Both the position numbers and the translations under genes were made by a program. Shown here in pieces: positions 34,736 through 43,605 of a DNA stretch of 64,000 bases; the first letter of the stretch is position 1, and each line of letters starts with the position of its first letter. The notes under the pieces were generated by a model that had not been told where the DNA came from, did no database searches, and was given only the letters and a program-made list of their open reading frames with translations. The DNA comes from Cerasibacillus sp036516575 (GTDB taxonomy: Bacteria > Bacillota > Bacilli > Bacillales > Amphibacillaceae). The stretch lies in contig NZ_DATBTY010000024.1 in NCBI RefSeq assembly GCF_036516575.1, forward strand, positions 1 to 64,000. The letters run 5' to 3'.

Positions 34736-35014
34736 ATGGGTCGTAGCTTAAAAAAGGGACCTTTTGCAGATGACCATCTGATGAAGAAAATTGACGAATT
34801 AAATGAGCAAGACAAAAAACGTGTTATTAAAACATGGTCACGTCGCTCAACTATTTTCCCATCATTTGTGGGACACACAATTGCCGTATATGACGGACGC
34901 AAACATGTACCTGTATATATCACAGAAGACATGGTAGGACATAAATTAGGTGAATTCGCACCAACACGCACGTTCAAAGGGCATTCTGGTTCTGAGAAAA
35001 TTACAGCAAAATAA
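34736..35014 (+). CDS. rpsS: 30S ribosomal protein S19
   Basis: 92 residues with the conserved start MGRSLKKGPFADDHLMKKI and the loop TWSRRSTIFPSFVGHTIAVYDG. S19 is in the 30S head next to S13. The ATG follows AAAGGAGG. rplV begins 18 bases after its stop. Confidence 0.98.
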   Translation: MGRSLKKGPFADDHLMKKIDELNEQDKKRVIKTWSRRSTIFPSFVGHTIAVYDGRKHVPVYITEDMVGHKLGEFAPTRTFKGHSGSEKITAK

Positions 35015-35032
35015 TGAGAGGAGGCACTTCGT

Positions 35033-35374
35033 ATGCAAGCAAAAGCCGTAGCGAAATCAGTTCGTATAGCGCCTCGTAAAGTACGCTTAGTCATAGATTT
35101 GATTCGAGGAAAAGACGTTAATGAAGCAGTTGCTATTTTAAAGCACACACAACGCAGCGCTTCACCAGTCGTCGAAAAACTATTAAACTCAGCGATTGCA
35201 AATGCTGAACATAACTATGAAATGGATACAGACAACTTAGTCGTATCTGAAGCATATGTAAATGAAGGTGTAACACTTAAACGATTCCGTCCTCGTGCAC
35301 AAGGTCGTGCAAGCGGAATTAATAAACGCACAAGCCACATTACCGTGGTTTTAACAGAAAAGAAGGAGGGGTAA
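35033..35374 (+). CDS. rplV: 50S ribosomal protein L22
   Basis: 113 residues. The start MQAKAVAKSVRIAPRKVRLV and the beta-hairpin RFRPRAQGRASGINKRTSHI, which extends into the exit tunnel, are conserved. Mutations in that loop give macrolide resistance in other species; the loop looks normal here. It follows GAGAGGAGG and is 3 bases from rpsC. Confidence 0.98.
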   Translation: MQAKAVAKSVRIAPRKVRLVIDLIRGKDVNEAVAILKHTQRSASPVVEKLLNSAIANAEHNYEMDTDNLVVSEAYVNEGVTLKRFRPRAQGRASGINKRTSHITVVLTEKKEG

Positions 35375-35377
35375 TCA

Positions 35378-36022
35378 GTGGGCCAAAAAATTAACCCAAC
35401 AGGTCTTCGTGTCGGGATCATCAAAGACTGGGAGTCTAAATGGTATGCCGATGACAAAGACTATGCAGACTTACTACATGAAGATATTAAAATTAGAGAA
35501 TATCTTGAGAACCGCTTAAGCAAAGCTGCTGTTTCGACAATTGAAATTGAGCGCGCTGCTAACCGTGTTAATATTACAATTCACACAGGTAAACCAGGAA
35601 TGGTGATTGGTAAAGGCGGTTCTGAAGTAGAAGCTTTACGTAAATCATTAAACAAATTAACTGGCAAACGTGTTCATATTAACATTGTTGAAGTTAAAAA
35701 AGTTGATCTAGATGCTAAATTAGTTGCTGAAAACATCGCACGTCAATTAGAAGGACGTATCTCATTCCGTCGTGCACAGAAACAAGCGATCCAACGCGTC
35801 ATGCGCGCAGGAGCAAAAGGTGTTAGAACGATTGTTTCAGGCCGACTCGGAGGAGCAGATATTGCTCGTGCAGAACAATATAGCGAAGGGACAGTACCAC
35901 TTCACACATTACGCGCAGACATTGACTACGCAAATGTAGAAGCTGACACCACATACGGTAAACTTGGCGTAAAAGTGTGGATTTATCGTGGAGAAGTCCT
36001 TCCAGAAAAACCAAAAAAATAA
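35378..36022 (+). CDS. rpsC: 30S ribosomal protein S3
   Basis: 214 residues from a GTG start after AAGGAGGGG. The KH domain motif GKPGMVIGKGGSEVEALR (about residues 72-89) and the C-terminal domain RAQKQAIQRVMRAGAKGVRT are complete. S3 lines the mRNA entry channel and helps unwind mRNA. It lies between rplV and rplP with very short gaps. Confidence 0.98.
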   Translation: MGQKINPTGLRVGIIKDWESKWYADDKDYADLLHEDIKIREYLENRLSKAAVSTIEIERAANRVNITIHTGKPGMVIGKGGSEVEALRKSLNKLTGKRVHINIVEVKKVDLDAKLVAENIARQLEGRISFRRAQKQAIQRVMRAGAKGVRTIVSGRLGGADIARAEQYSEGTVPLHTLRADIDYANVEADTTYGKLGVKVWIYRGEVLPEKPKK

Positions 36023-36040
36023 GGAAGGGGGCAACGAATT

Positions 36041-36475
36041 ATGTTAATGCCTAAACGCGTGAAATATCGTAAAGAACATCGTGGCAGAATGAAAGGCCAA
36101 GCTAAAGGTGGAAAAGAAATTGCCTTTGGTGAATACGGACTACAAGCATTAGAACCAACATGGATTACAGCACGTCAAATTGAGGCAGCTCGTATTGCCA
36201 TGACACGTTTCATGAAACGTGGAGGAAAAGTTTGGATTAAAATTTTCCCGAACAAACCATATACCGCTAAACCTCTAGAAGTACGAATGGGTTCTGGTAA
36301 AGGTGCCCCGGAAGCATGGGTTGCTGTCGTTAAACCAGGAAAAATCCTATTTGAAATCGCAGGTGTTGAAGAAGAGGTTGCACGTGAAGCATTGCGCCTT
36401 GCCTCTCATAAACTGCCGATTAGAACTAAATTTGTAAAACGTGAAGAAATTGGTGGTGAAATCAATGAAGGCTAA
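36041..36475 (+). CDS. rplP: 50S ribosomal protein L16
   Basis: 144 residues of standard length: MLMPKRVKYRKEHRGRMKG at the start and the conserved RGGKVWIKIFPNKPYTAKPL in the middle. L16 helps place the acceptor arm of A-site tRNA. It overlaps rpmC by 11 bases. Confidence 0.97.
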   Translation: MLMPKRVKYRKEHRGRMKGQAKGGKEIAFGEYGLQALEPTWITARQIEAARIAMTRFMKRGGKVWIKIFPNKPYTAKPLEVRMGSGKGAPEAWVAVVKPGKILFEIAGVEEEVAREALRLASHKLPIRTKFVKREEIGGEINEG

Positions 36476-36665
36476 TGAAATCAGAGAACTGACCACTGCC
36501 GAAATTGAGCAAAAAGTACAATCGTTAAAAGAAGAATTGTTTAATCTTCGTTTCCAACTAGCGACAGGGCAACTTGAAAACACAGCACGTATTCGTCAAG
36601 TTAAAAAGTCCATCGCACGTATGAAAACAGTTATCCGTCAACGTGAATTAAGCGTTAATAACTGA
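36465..36665 (+). CDS. rpmC: 50S ribosomal protein L29
   Basis: 66 residues from the ATG inside the end of rplP, preceded by GGTGGTGAAATC. The two-helix sequence KANEIRELTTAEIEQKV and LFNLRFQLATGQLENTARI is typical. L29 lies at the tunnel exit beside L23. The weaker site and the overlap suggest translational coupling to rplP. Confidence 0.96.
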   Translation: MKANEIRELTTAEIEQKVQSLKEELFNLRFQLATGQLENTARIRQVKKSIARMKTVIRQRELSVNN

Positions 36666-36689
36666 TTATGAGAGGAGGTTAACCTCATT

Positions 36690-36953
36690 ATGGCTGAACG
36701 TAATGATCGAAAAGTTTATACTGGTCGGGTTGTATCAGATAAAATGGATAAAACAATTACTGTTTTAGTTGAAACATATAAAGTCCATCCATTATATAAG
36801 AAACGTATTAAAGACTCGAAAAAATTTAAAGCACATGACGAAAATAATCAAGCAAAAACAGGCGACATCGTACGTATAATGGAAACTCGTCCATTATCAG
36901 CGACAAAACGTTTTCGCTTAGTCGAAATCGTTGAAGAAGCAGTTATTATATAA
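36690..36953 (+). CDS. rpsQ: 30S ribosomal protein S17
   Basis: 87 residues with an OB fold: RKVYTGRVVSDKMDKTITVL at the start and METRPLSATKRFRLVEIVE at the end. S17 is a primary 16S rRNA-binding protein. It starts after GAGAGGAGGTTAACC. Confidence 0.97.
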   Translation: MAERNDRKVYTGRVVSDKMDKTITVLVETYKVHPLYKKRIKDSKKFKAHDENNQAKTGDIVRIMETRPLSATKRFRLVEIVEEAVII

Positions 36954-36996
36954 TTAATGTTCGCTCGGAAGGTGTCCGAAAGGAGGTCAGAGTGTT

Positions 36997-37365
36997 ATGA
37001 TCCAACAAGAAAGTTCTTTGAAAATTGCAGATAACTCTGGTGCACGTGAAGTAAAGACAATCAAAGTCCTCGGCGGAACTGGCCGTAAGACCGCAAATAT
37101 TGGTGATGTTATCGTTTGTTCAGTTAAACAAGCTACACCAGGAGGCGTTGTCAAAAAAGGCGAAGTCGTTAAAGCGGTTATCGTACGTACAAAAACGGGC
37201 GTGCGCCGCAACGATGGTTCTTATATCCGTTTTGATGAAAACGCAGCTGTCATCGTTCGCGATGATAAGAGCCCACGAGGAACACGTATTTTTGGGCCTG
37301 TAGCACGTGAATTACGAGATGCAGACTTTATGAAAATTATATCTTTAGCTCCAGAAGTATTGTAA
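36997..37365 (+). CDS. rplN: 50S ribosomal protein L14
   Basis: 122 residues, the usual length: MIQQESSLKIADNSGAREV at the start, and RRNDGSYIRFDENAAVI with GTRIFGPVARELRD later. L14 contacts L19 and forms an intersubunit bridge and the RsfS binding site. It follows AAAGGAGGTC. Confidence 0.98.
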   Translation: MIQQESSLKIADNSGAREVKTIKVLGGTGRKTANIGDVIVCSVKQATPGGVVKKGEVVKAVIVRTKTGVRRNDGSYIRFDENAAVIVRDDKSPRGTRIFGPVARELRDADFMKIISLAPEVL

Positions 37366-37400
37366 TAACCGAATTGACCTTGTAAGGAGGTGCATCAAGC

Positions 37401-37712
37401 ATGCATGTAAAAAAAGGTGATAAAGTTAAAGTGATTTCCGGAAAAGACCGCGGAAAACAAGGTACAGTTTTAGAAGCATTTCCTAAAACGGATCGTGTAC
37501 TTGTAGAAGGTATTAACATGGTTCAAAAACACGCAAAACCTTCACAAGAAAACCCGCAAGGCGGAATTCTTAATCAAGAAGCACCGATCCATGTTTCCAA
37601 TGTCATGCCAATTGATCCAAAATCAGGTGAACCAACTCGTGTTGGCTTTGAGGTTCGCGATGGCAAAAAAGTTCGCATTGCAAAAAAATCCGGTGAACCT
37701 TTAGATAAATAA
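37401..37712 (+). CDS. rplX: 50S ribosomal protein L24
   Basis: 103 residues. The KOW motif KKGDKVKVISGKDRGKQGTV is at the N-terminus, and GGILNQEAPIHVSNVM is conserved. L24 starts 50S assembly. It is preceded by AAGGAGGTGC and followed by rplE after about 26 bases. Confidence 0.97.
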   Translation: MHVKKGDKVKVISGKDRGKQGTVLEAFPKTDRVLVEGINMVQKHAKPSQENPQGGILNQEAPIHVSNVMPIDPKSGEPTRVGFEVRDGKKVRIAKKSGEPLDK

Positions 37713-37738
37713 ATTGTTGGCGAAAGGAGGGCATCATG

Positions 37739-38278
37739 ATGAATCAATTGAAGCAAAAATATCAAGAAGAAATCGTTCCATCTTTAGTTGAGAAGTTTAA
37801 CTATTCATCCGTAATGGAAGTACCAAAAATCGAAAAAATCGTAATCAATATGGGAGTGGGCGACGCCGTTCAAAACGCTAAAGCATTAGATAGCGCAGTT
37901 GAAGAACTCTCATTAATTTCTGGGCAAAAGCCTGTGGTTACACGCGCGAAAAAATCTATCGCAGGTTTCCGTCTACGTGAAGGCATGCCGATCGGAGCAA
38001 AAGTAACCCTTCGCGGTACACGTATGTATGAATTCTTACAAAAACTTATCAGTGTTGCATTACCAAGGGTTCGTGACTTCCGTGGCATATCTAAAAAAGC
38101 ATTTGATGGTCGTGGAAACTATACACTTGGAATTAAAGAACAATTGATTTTCCCAGAAATTGAGTATGATAAAGTAAACAAAGTCCGTGGTATGGATATT
38201 GTTATCGTAACAACTTCTAACACAGATGAAGAAGCTCGTGAACTGTTAGCTCAACTAGGCATGCCATTCCAAAGATAA
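37739..38278 (+). CDS. rplE: 50S ribosomal protein L5
   Basis: 179 residues from the second ATG of an ATGATG pair, which has the better spacing to AAAGGAGG. VPKIEKIVINMGVGDA and GFRLREGMPIGAKVTLRG are conserved. L5 binds 5S rRNA and contacts P-site tRNA. A 142-base gap with no visible gene separates it from rpsN. Confidence 0.97.
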   Translation: MNQLKQKYQEEIVPSLVEKFNYSSVMEVPKIEKIVINMGVGDAVQNAKALDSAVEELSLISGQKPVVTRAKKSIAGFRLREGMPIGAKVTLRGTRMYEFLQKLISVALPRVRDFRGISKKAFDGRGNYTLGIKEQLIFPEIEYDKVNKVRGMDIVIVTTSNTDEEARELLAQLGMPFQR

Positions 38279-38420
38279 TCACTCTTTAGGAATATGAAGG
38301 AATGACCGATGTAAAAGGCTATTTCGTAAGTGGTTTTACTTCTATATTAAAGGACGACTCCATTACGAGATAAACCGGTTAACCGAAACACGTTTTAGAG
38401 CTAAACAAGGAGGGAAAATT

Positions 38421-38606
38421 GTGGCCAAAAAATCAATGATTGCGAAACAGAAGCGCCCACAGAAATTTAAAGTTCGTGAATATACTCGCTGTGAACGTTG
38501 TGGTCGTCCACATTCTGTAATCCGTAAATTTAGACTTTGCCGTATTTGTTTCCGCGAACTTGCCCATAAAGGTCAAATTCCTGGTGTCAAAAAAGCAAGC
38601 TGGTAA
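38421..38606 (+). CDS. rpsN: 30S ribosomal protein S14, zinc-binding type
   Basis: 61 residues from a GTG after AAGGAGGG. Two CxxC pairs (CERC at about 24-27 and CRIC at 40-43) make the short zinc-binding S14 (type Z). S14 joins the 30S head late in assembly. With zinc-type L33 and L36 in this window, the ribosome is of the zinc-replete kind. Confidence 0.97.
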   Translation: MAKKSMIAKQKRPQKFKVREYTRCERCGRPHSVIRKFRLCRICFRELAHKGQIPGVKKASW

Positions 38607-38637
38607 ACCCGTAAATTAGGGAAGGAGGTAAATATTA

Positions 38638-39036
38638 ATGGTAATGACAGATCCAATTGCAGATATGTTAACTCGTATTCGTAATGCGAGCGAAGTAAAA
38701 CATGATAAATTAGAGCTTCCGGCTTCTAAAATGAAAAAAGAAATAGCTGATATCCTAAAACGTGAGGGTTTTGTCCGTGATTACGAATATATCGAAGACA
38801 ACAAACAAGGTGTTCTCCGTATATTCCTTAAATACGGTCCAAATGATGAGCGTGTTATAACTGGCCTAAAACGTATTAGTAAACCAGGTCTTCGTGTATA
38901 TGCTAAAGCAACAGAAGTGCCACGTGTACTAAATGGTTTAGGTATTGCAATCGTGTCAACATCAAAAGGAGTGCTTTCAGATAAGGAAGCACGCGCACAA
39001 GCCGTTGGTGGCGAAGTTCTTGCATATGTGTGGTAA
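38638..39036 (+). CDS. rpsH: 30S ribosomal protein S8
   Basis: 132 residues: MVMTDPIADMLTRIRNA at the start, the conserved SKPGLRVYAKATEVPRVLNG, and the 16S-binding end GIAIVSTSKGVLSDKEA. S8 is a central-domain assembly protein that represses the spc operon in E. coli; no such target is evident here. It follows GGAAGGAGG. Confidence 0.98.
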   Translation: MVMTDPIADMLTRIRNASEVKHDKLELPASKMKKEIADILKREGFVRDYEYIEDNKQGVLRIFLKYGPNDERVITGLKRISKPGLRVYAKATEVPRVLNGLGIAIVSTSKGVLSDKEARAQAVGGEVLAYVW

Positions 39037-39065
39037 GTAACAATTAGGTTGAGGAGGTGCAAGTG

Positions 39066-39602
39066 ATGTCTCGTACAGGATTAAATCCAATTGAAATTCC
39101 ACAAGGTGTAGAAATTACACTTGATGGAACGACTGTAAAAGTAAAAGGCCCAAAAGGCGAATTGACAAAAGAAATCAGTGAATCAATTCATGTTAAAATA
39201 GAAGAAAACACAGTATTCGTTGAACGATCAAATGATACGAAAGAACAACGATCTTTACACGGAACAACACGTAGCCTAATTGCTAATATGGTTGAAGGTG
39301 TTAGCAAAGGTTTCCAAAAAGAACTAGAAATAATCGGTGTTGGTTACCGTGCTCAAAAACAAGGTAACAAGGTGATCATCAACGCAGGATATTCACACCC
39401 TGTAGAAGTTGAACCATTAGAAGGTACTGAAATTGACGTTCCTAAAAACACACAACTTGTTGTAAAAGGAATTGACAAAGAGGCAGTAGGTGCACTAGCT
39501 GCAAACATTCGTGCAATTAGACCACCTGAGCCATACAAAGGAAAAGGTATTCGTTACGTTGGTGAATACGTACAACGTAAAGAAGGAAAGACTGCTAAAT
39601 AA
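39066..39602 (+). CDS. rplF: 50S ribosomal protein L6
   Basis: 178 residues from the ATG after GAGGAGGTGCAAG. The family end PPEPYKGKGIRYVGEYVQRKEGK is present (shown here without its full context), and the protein has the duplicated L6 fold. L6 lies near the sarcin-ricin loop. rplR follows after 30 bases. Confidence 0.97.
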   Translation: MSRTGLNPIEIPQGVEITLDGTTVKVKGPKGELTKEISESIHVKIEENTVFVERSNDTKEQRSLHGTTRSLIANMVEGVSKGFQKELEIIGVGYRAQKQGNKVIINAGYSHPVEVEPLEGTEIDVPKNTQLVVKGIDKEAVGALAANIRAIRPPEPYKGKGIRYVGEYVQRKEGKTAK

Positions 39603-39632
39603 GGTTAGTTAGAGCAGAAAGGAGTGACGTTA

Positions 39633-39995
39633 ATGATCACTAAGACAAGTAAAAATGTAACACGAAAAAGAAGACATGCACGTGTGCGTCGTACGCTTCA
39701 AGGTACAACAGAACAGCCACGTCTAAACGTTTTTCGTTCAAATAAACACATCTACGCTCAGTTGATCGACGATACAGAAGGTAAAACTTTAGCAGAAGCG
39801 TCAACAGTAGATAAAGAATTATCACTTGATTCAACAAGTTCAGTAGAAGCTGCTGAAAAAGTTGGAGAACTGATTGCTAAACGTGCTCAAGAAAAAGGCT
39901 ATACTTCGGTTGTATTCGACCGTGGTGGTTATCTTTTCCATGGGCGTGTCAAAGCATTAGCAGACGCTGCTCGTAAAGCAGGTCTTGAATTTTAA
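39633..39995 (+). CDS. rplR: 50S ribosomal protein L18
   Basis: 120 residues from the ATG that follows AAAGGAGTGACG; a GTG three codons earlier lies inside that site. RPRLNVFRSNKHIYAQLIDD-type sequence is present near residue 30, and FDRGGYLFHGRVKALADAAR near the end. L18 binds 5S rRNA with L5. Confidence 0.97.
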   Translation: MITKTSKNVTRKRRHARVRRTLQGTTEQPRLNVFRSNKHIYAQLIDDTEGKTLAEASTVDKELSLDSTSSVEAAEKVGELIAKRAQEKGYTSVVFDRGGYLFHGRVKALADAARKAGLEF

Positions 39996-40016
39996 TAAGA
40001 AGGAGGGGACCTTTAG

Positions 40017-40520
40017 ATGCGTACAATTATTGATCCAAACAAATTAGATCTTGAAGAACGTGTTGTTACAGTTAATCGTGTAGCAAAGGTAGTAAAAGGT
40101 GGACGTAATTTCCGTTTTACAGCACTAGTAGTTGTTGGTGATAAAAACGGTCATGTAGGATTCGGTACAGGAAAGGCGTTAGAAGTGCCAGATGCAATTA
40201 AAAAGGCAGTAGAAGACGCTAAGAAGAATCTTATTAAAGTACCAATTGTTGGAACGACGATTCCACATGAAATCCATGGGAAATTCGGCTCTGGTAATGT
40301 CCTTATGAAACCAGCAGCAGAAGGTACAGGAGTTATCTCTGGTGGTCCAGTTCGTGCGGTTCTTGAGCTTGCAGGAATTGGTGACATCTTGACGAAATCC
40401 TTAGGATCAAACACTCCAATCAACGTTGTCCGTGCTACAATTAACGGCTTAGTTAGCTTAAAGCGAGCAGAAGATGTAGCAAAACTACGCGGCAAAACGG
40501 TTGAAGAACTGTTAGGTTAA
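40017..40520 (+). CDS. rpsE: 30S ribosomal protein S5
   Basis: 167 residues. The dsRBD-like N-terminal domain has RVVTVNRVAKVVKGGRNFRF and GFGTGKALEVPDAI; the C-terminal part has the conserved VVRATINGL. S5 lines the mRNA entry site and affects decoding accuracy. It starts after AAGGAGGGG. Confidence 0.98.
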   Translation: MRTIIDPNKLDLEERVVTVNRVAKVVKGGRNFRFTALVVVGDKNGHVGFGTGKALEVPDAIKKAVEDAKKNLIKVPIVGTTIPHEIHGKFGSGNVLMKPAAEGTGVISGGPVRAVLELAGIGDILTKSLGSNTPINVVRATINGLVSLKRAEDVAKLRGKTVEELLG

Positions 40521-40534
40521 GGGAGGGAAGTCAG

Positions 40535-40717
40535 ATGTCTAAAAAAATTAAAATCACCCTTACAAAGAGTGTTATTGGTGCACAAAAAAGACAATTACAA
40601 ACGGTAGAAGCACTTGGCTTAAAAAAAGTCAACGAATCCGTTGAGAAAGAAGATACACCTTCTGTTCGTGGGATGATCGATAAAGTATCCCATCTCGTAA
40701 CAGTTGAAGAGATATAA
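40535..40717 (+). CDS. rpmD: 50S ribosomal protein L30
   Basis: 60 residues, normal for L30. Conserved IKITLTKSVIGAQKRQLQTV and RGMIDKVSHLV are visible. It lies between rpsE and rplO, as in other Bacillaceae, and follows AGGGAGGGAAG. Confidence 0.97.
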   Translation: MSKKIKITLTKSVIGAQKRQLQTVEALGLKKVNESVEKEDTPSVRGMIDKVSHLVTVEEI

Positions 40718-40748
40718 TGACTATATAGTGTAAAGAGGAGGTGCTCGC

Positions 40749-41189
40749 ATGAAACTTCATGAATTACAACCAGAAGAAGGTTCACGTAAAAAACGTAATC
40801 GAGTAGGACGTGGAATGGCATCAGGAAACGGTAAAACATCTGGTAAAGGACATAAAGGTCAGAAGGCACGTGCAGGCGGAAAGGTGCGTCCAGGATTTGA
40901 AGGTGGTCAAACACCTTTATTCCAACGTTTGCCAAAACGTGGATTTACTAATATTAACCGTAAAGAATATGCGGTTATTAATCTTGACACACTGAATCGA
41001 TTTGAAGACGGTACAACAATTACACCAGAGCTCTTACTTCAAGAAGGTATCGTAAAAGACCTTAAATCAGGAATTAAGGTTTTAGCAAACGGAACGCTTG
41101 ATAAAAAATATACAGTAAAAGCTCATAAGTTCTCTGCTTCTGCTAAAGAAGCAATAGAAACAGCGGGCGGTAAGGCTGAGGTGATTTAA
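40749..41189 (+). CDS. rplO: 50S ribosomal protein L15
   Basis: 146 residues. The glycine/lysine-rich N-terminal extension (RVGRGMASGNGKTSGKGHKG, GGKVRPGFEGGQTPLFQRLP) is typical. L15 is a late 50S assembly protein. Its TAA is directly followed by the TTG start of secY. Confidence 0.97.
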   Translation: MKLHELQPEEGSRKKRNRVGRGMASGNGKTSGKGHKGQKARAGGKVRPGFEGGQTPLFQRLPKRGFTNINRKEYAVINLDTLNRFEDGTTITPELLLQEGIVKDLKSGIKVLANGTLDKKYTVKAHKFSASAKEAIETAGGKAEVI

Positions 41190-42479
41190 TTGTTCCGTAC
41201 AATCTCCAATTTTATGCGCGTAGGTGATATCAGACGGAAGATTATTTTTACACTGCTTATGCTTGTTGTATTCCGTCTGGGCACATTTATTCCTGTGCCT
41301 TTTACAGATAAGCAGGCACTCGATTTTATGAACCAGCAAAATGTGTTTGGCTTTTTGAACACATTCGGCGGTGGGGCATTACAGAACTTCTCCATCTTTG
41401 CCATGGGAATTATGCCTTACATTACAGCATCGATTATCATGCAATTATTGCAAATGGATGTTGTACCAAAGTTTACTGAGTGGAAAAGAGAAGGTGAAAC
41501 AGGCCGTAAGAAATTAGCACAAATCACTCGATACGGAACTGTCGTTCTTGCATTTATTCAAGCTATTGCAACCTCGATTGGATTTAATGCGATGGCAGGT
41601 GGTCTTTTAATTAAAGATCCAAGTGTTATGAAGTTCATTATCATTGCACTTGTATTAACTACAGGAACAACCTTTTTAATGTGGTTAGGTGAGCAAATTA
41701 CGGCAAATGGAGTCGGTAATGGTATTTCGATTCTCATTTTCGCTGGGATTGTTGCTGCTGTACCAAATGGTATACAACAACTCTATATCCAGTTCTTCGA
41801 TAACCCAGGTGACGAGTTATTCCTAAACATTGTCACGGTTGCATTAATCGTTCTAGTAGCGATTGCAGTGACAGTAGGAGTTATCTTTATCCAACAAGCA
41901 TTAAGAAAAATACCGATTCAATATGCTAAAAAAATTGTTAACCGTTCACCAGTTGGTGGGCATTCTACCCACTTACCACTTAAAGTAAATGCTGCCGGTG
42001 TTATTCCAGTTATCTTTGCTGTGGCATTTATAATGGCACCACGTACTGTGGCAGGATTCTTTGATGGAAAAGTAGCTGGAACAATTGAGTATATTTTTGA
42101 TTATACAAACCCTGTCGGTATGATCATCTATGTTGCGTTAATTATCGCATTCACCTATTTCTATACGTTCGTTCAAGTTAATCCTGAACAAATGGCTGAG
42201 AATTTGCAAAAGCAGGGTGGATATATCCCAGGCATTCGACCTGGTAATAATACAGAAACCTATTTAACCCGAGTGATTAATCGATTGACATTTGTTGGTG
42301 CAATATTCCTTGCTGTTGTATCTGTATTCCCAATTATACTAGCAGCAGTAGCAAACCTTCCATCAGGTATCCAAATCGGTGGAACGAGCTTGCTTATCGT
42401 CGTTGGGGTAGCACTACAAACAATGAAACAGCTGGAAAGCCAATTAGTCAAACGACATTACAAAGGGTTTATCAGGTAA
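41190..42479 (+). CDS. secY: Preprotein translocase subunit SecY
   Basis: 429 residues from TTG, with GGCTGAGGTGA inside the end of rplO as ribosome binding site. About ten hydrophobic segments are visible, with the plug-region sequence GGGALQNFSIFAMGIMPYI and the cytoplasmic loop GGYIPGIRPGNNTETYL. SecY is the membrane pore of the export system and pairs with SecE (14778-14948). No rplO-secY gap suggests translational coupling. Confidence 0.97.
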   Translation: MFRTISNFMRVGDIRRKIIFTLLMLVVFRLGTFIPVPFTDKQALDFMNQQNVFGFLNTFGGGALQNFSIFAMGIMPYITASIIMQLLQMDVVPKFTEWKREGETGRKKLAQITRYGTVVLAFIQAIATSIGFNAMAGGLLIKDPSVMKFIIIALVLTTGTTFLMWLGEQITANGVGNGISILIFAGIVAAVPNGIQQLYIQFFDNPGDELFLNIVTVALIVLVAIAVTVGVIFIQQALRKIPIQYAKKIVNRSPVGGHSTHLPLKVNAAGVIPVIFAVAFIMAPRTVAGFFDGKVAGTIEYIFDYTNPVGMIIYVALIIAFTYFYTFVQVNPEQMAENLQKQGGYIPGIRPGNNTETYLTRVINRLTFVGAIFLAVVSVFPIILAAVANLPSGIQIGGTSLLIVVGVALQTMKQLESQLVKRHYKGFIR

Positions 42480-42508
42480 TTACAGGTCAATGAAAGCGAG
42501 GGGAAAAC

Positions 42509-43159
42509 GTGAAATTAATATTAATGGGTCTTCCTGGTGCTGGTAAAGGCACTCAGGCGGAAAAGATAAGTGAAGCATATCATATCCCTCATATTTCAAC
42601 AGGAGATATGTTCCGTCTAGCAATGAAAGAAGGAACTGATCTTGGTAAAAAGGCAAAATCTTTCATGGACCAAGGTAATCTTGTGCCAGATGAAGTGACC
42701 ATTGGCATAGTGAAGGAACGCCTTTCAAAAGAAGACTGTAAAGATGGGTTCTTATTAGATGGCTTTCCACGAACAATAGCTCAGGCGGAAGCATTACAAG
42801 AGCTATTAGAAGAAATGGATACAGCTATTGATTATGTATTGCATGTAAATGTACCAAAGAACAAACTCGTCGAACGATTAACAGGACGTCGTGTATGTCC
42901 AACATGTGGTACATCTTATCATGTGCTATATAACCCCCCTAAACAAGAGGGATTATGTGACAAAGACGGAGCGACTCTAATCCAAAGAGATGATGACCAA
43001 GAAGCAACCGTCAAAAATCGTTTACAAGTTAATATCGAACAAAGTCAACCATTACTAGACTTTTATAAAGAGAAAGGTTATCTTGTTGATATTGATGGCG
43101 ATCAAGAGATCGGCCTTGTATTCAAAGATATTCAAACCATTCTTGAAAACAATAAATAG
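42509..43159 (+). CDS. adk: Adenylate kinase
   Basis: 216 residues from a GTG after GCGAGGGG. The P-loop GLPGAGKGTQA is at residues 7-17; the LID domain has a zinc site of the Gram-positive Cys-Cys-Cys-Asp type (CPTC near 130 and CDKD near 150). It interconverts AMP, ADP and ATP. In B. subtilis map follows adk, but here a KOW-domain gene follows directly. Confidence 0.97.
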   Translation: MKLILMGLPGAGKGTQAEKISEAYHIPHISTGDMFRLAMKEGTDLGKKAKSFMDQGNLVPDEVTIGIVKERLSKEDCKDGFLLDGFPRTIAQAEALQELLEEMDTAIDYVLHVNVPKNKLVERLTGRRVCPTCGTSYHVLYNPPKQEGLCDKDGATLIQRDDDQEATVKNRLQVNIEQSQPLLDFYKEKGYLVDIDGDQEIGLVFKDIQTILENNK

Positions 43160-43163
43160 AGAG

Positions 43164-43192
43164 ATGCAATTCTCTTTATGACGTTATATAAT
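43164..43192 (+). promoter_or_regulatory. Weak candidate promoter after adk
   Basis: ATGCAA (43164-43169), a 17-bp spacer and a perfect TATAAT (43187-43192) in the 134-base gap where map would normally be. It could drive the KOW gene, infA and downstream genes. Confidence 0.4.
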
Positions 43193-43293
43193 AGATGTCG
43201 TAGTGTTTGAAGTATACAAGTGACACACGATTAACAGTGAACTACTGTAGGTCTTTGCAAGCTTTAAATAAACCTAAACGAAGGTGATCGTTG

Positions 43294-43587
43294 TTGAGCG
43301 AAGTGGATGGTATACCGCGAATAGGTGAAGTTGTCCGTATTCTGCGAGGACGTGAAGCGGGACAGTACGCGATTATTATAGATGTTATAGATGATCGTTT
43401 TGTTCTGCTTGCTGATGGTGAAAAGCGTAAATATGACCGGCCAAAAAAGAAGAATCGGAATCATATTGAGCTCTTAGATTACATTTCTCCAGAAGTCCAA
43501 AACAGCCTTCTAGAAACTGGTCGTGTCACAAATGGTAAATTACGATTTGCTTTAGATAAATTTGTAAATGAGATTGTGACTGATTAA
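43294..43587 (+). CDS. KOW-domain RNA-binding protein (YbzG-like)
   Basis: 97 residues from the second of two adjacent TTG codons, best spaced to AAGGTGAT. A KOW motif spans about residues 10-45 (RIGEVVRILRGREAGQYAII). The rest, including DRPKKKNRNHIELLDYIS, resembles the small KOW protein found before infA in Bacillus. Its function is unknown, though the fold and place suggest a ribosome- or RNA-related role. Confidence 0.8.
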   Translation: MSEVDGIPRIGEVVRILRGREAGQYAIIIDVIDDRFVLLADGEKRKYDRPKKKNRNHIELLDYISPEVQNSLLETGRVTNGKLRFALDKFVNEIVTD

Positions 43588-43605
43588 AGAAGGGAGATCA
43601 ACACG

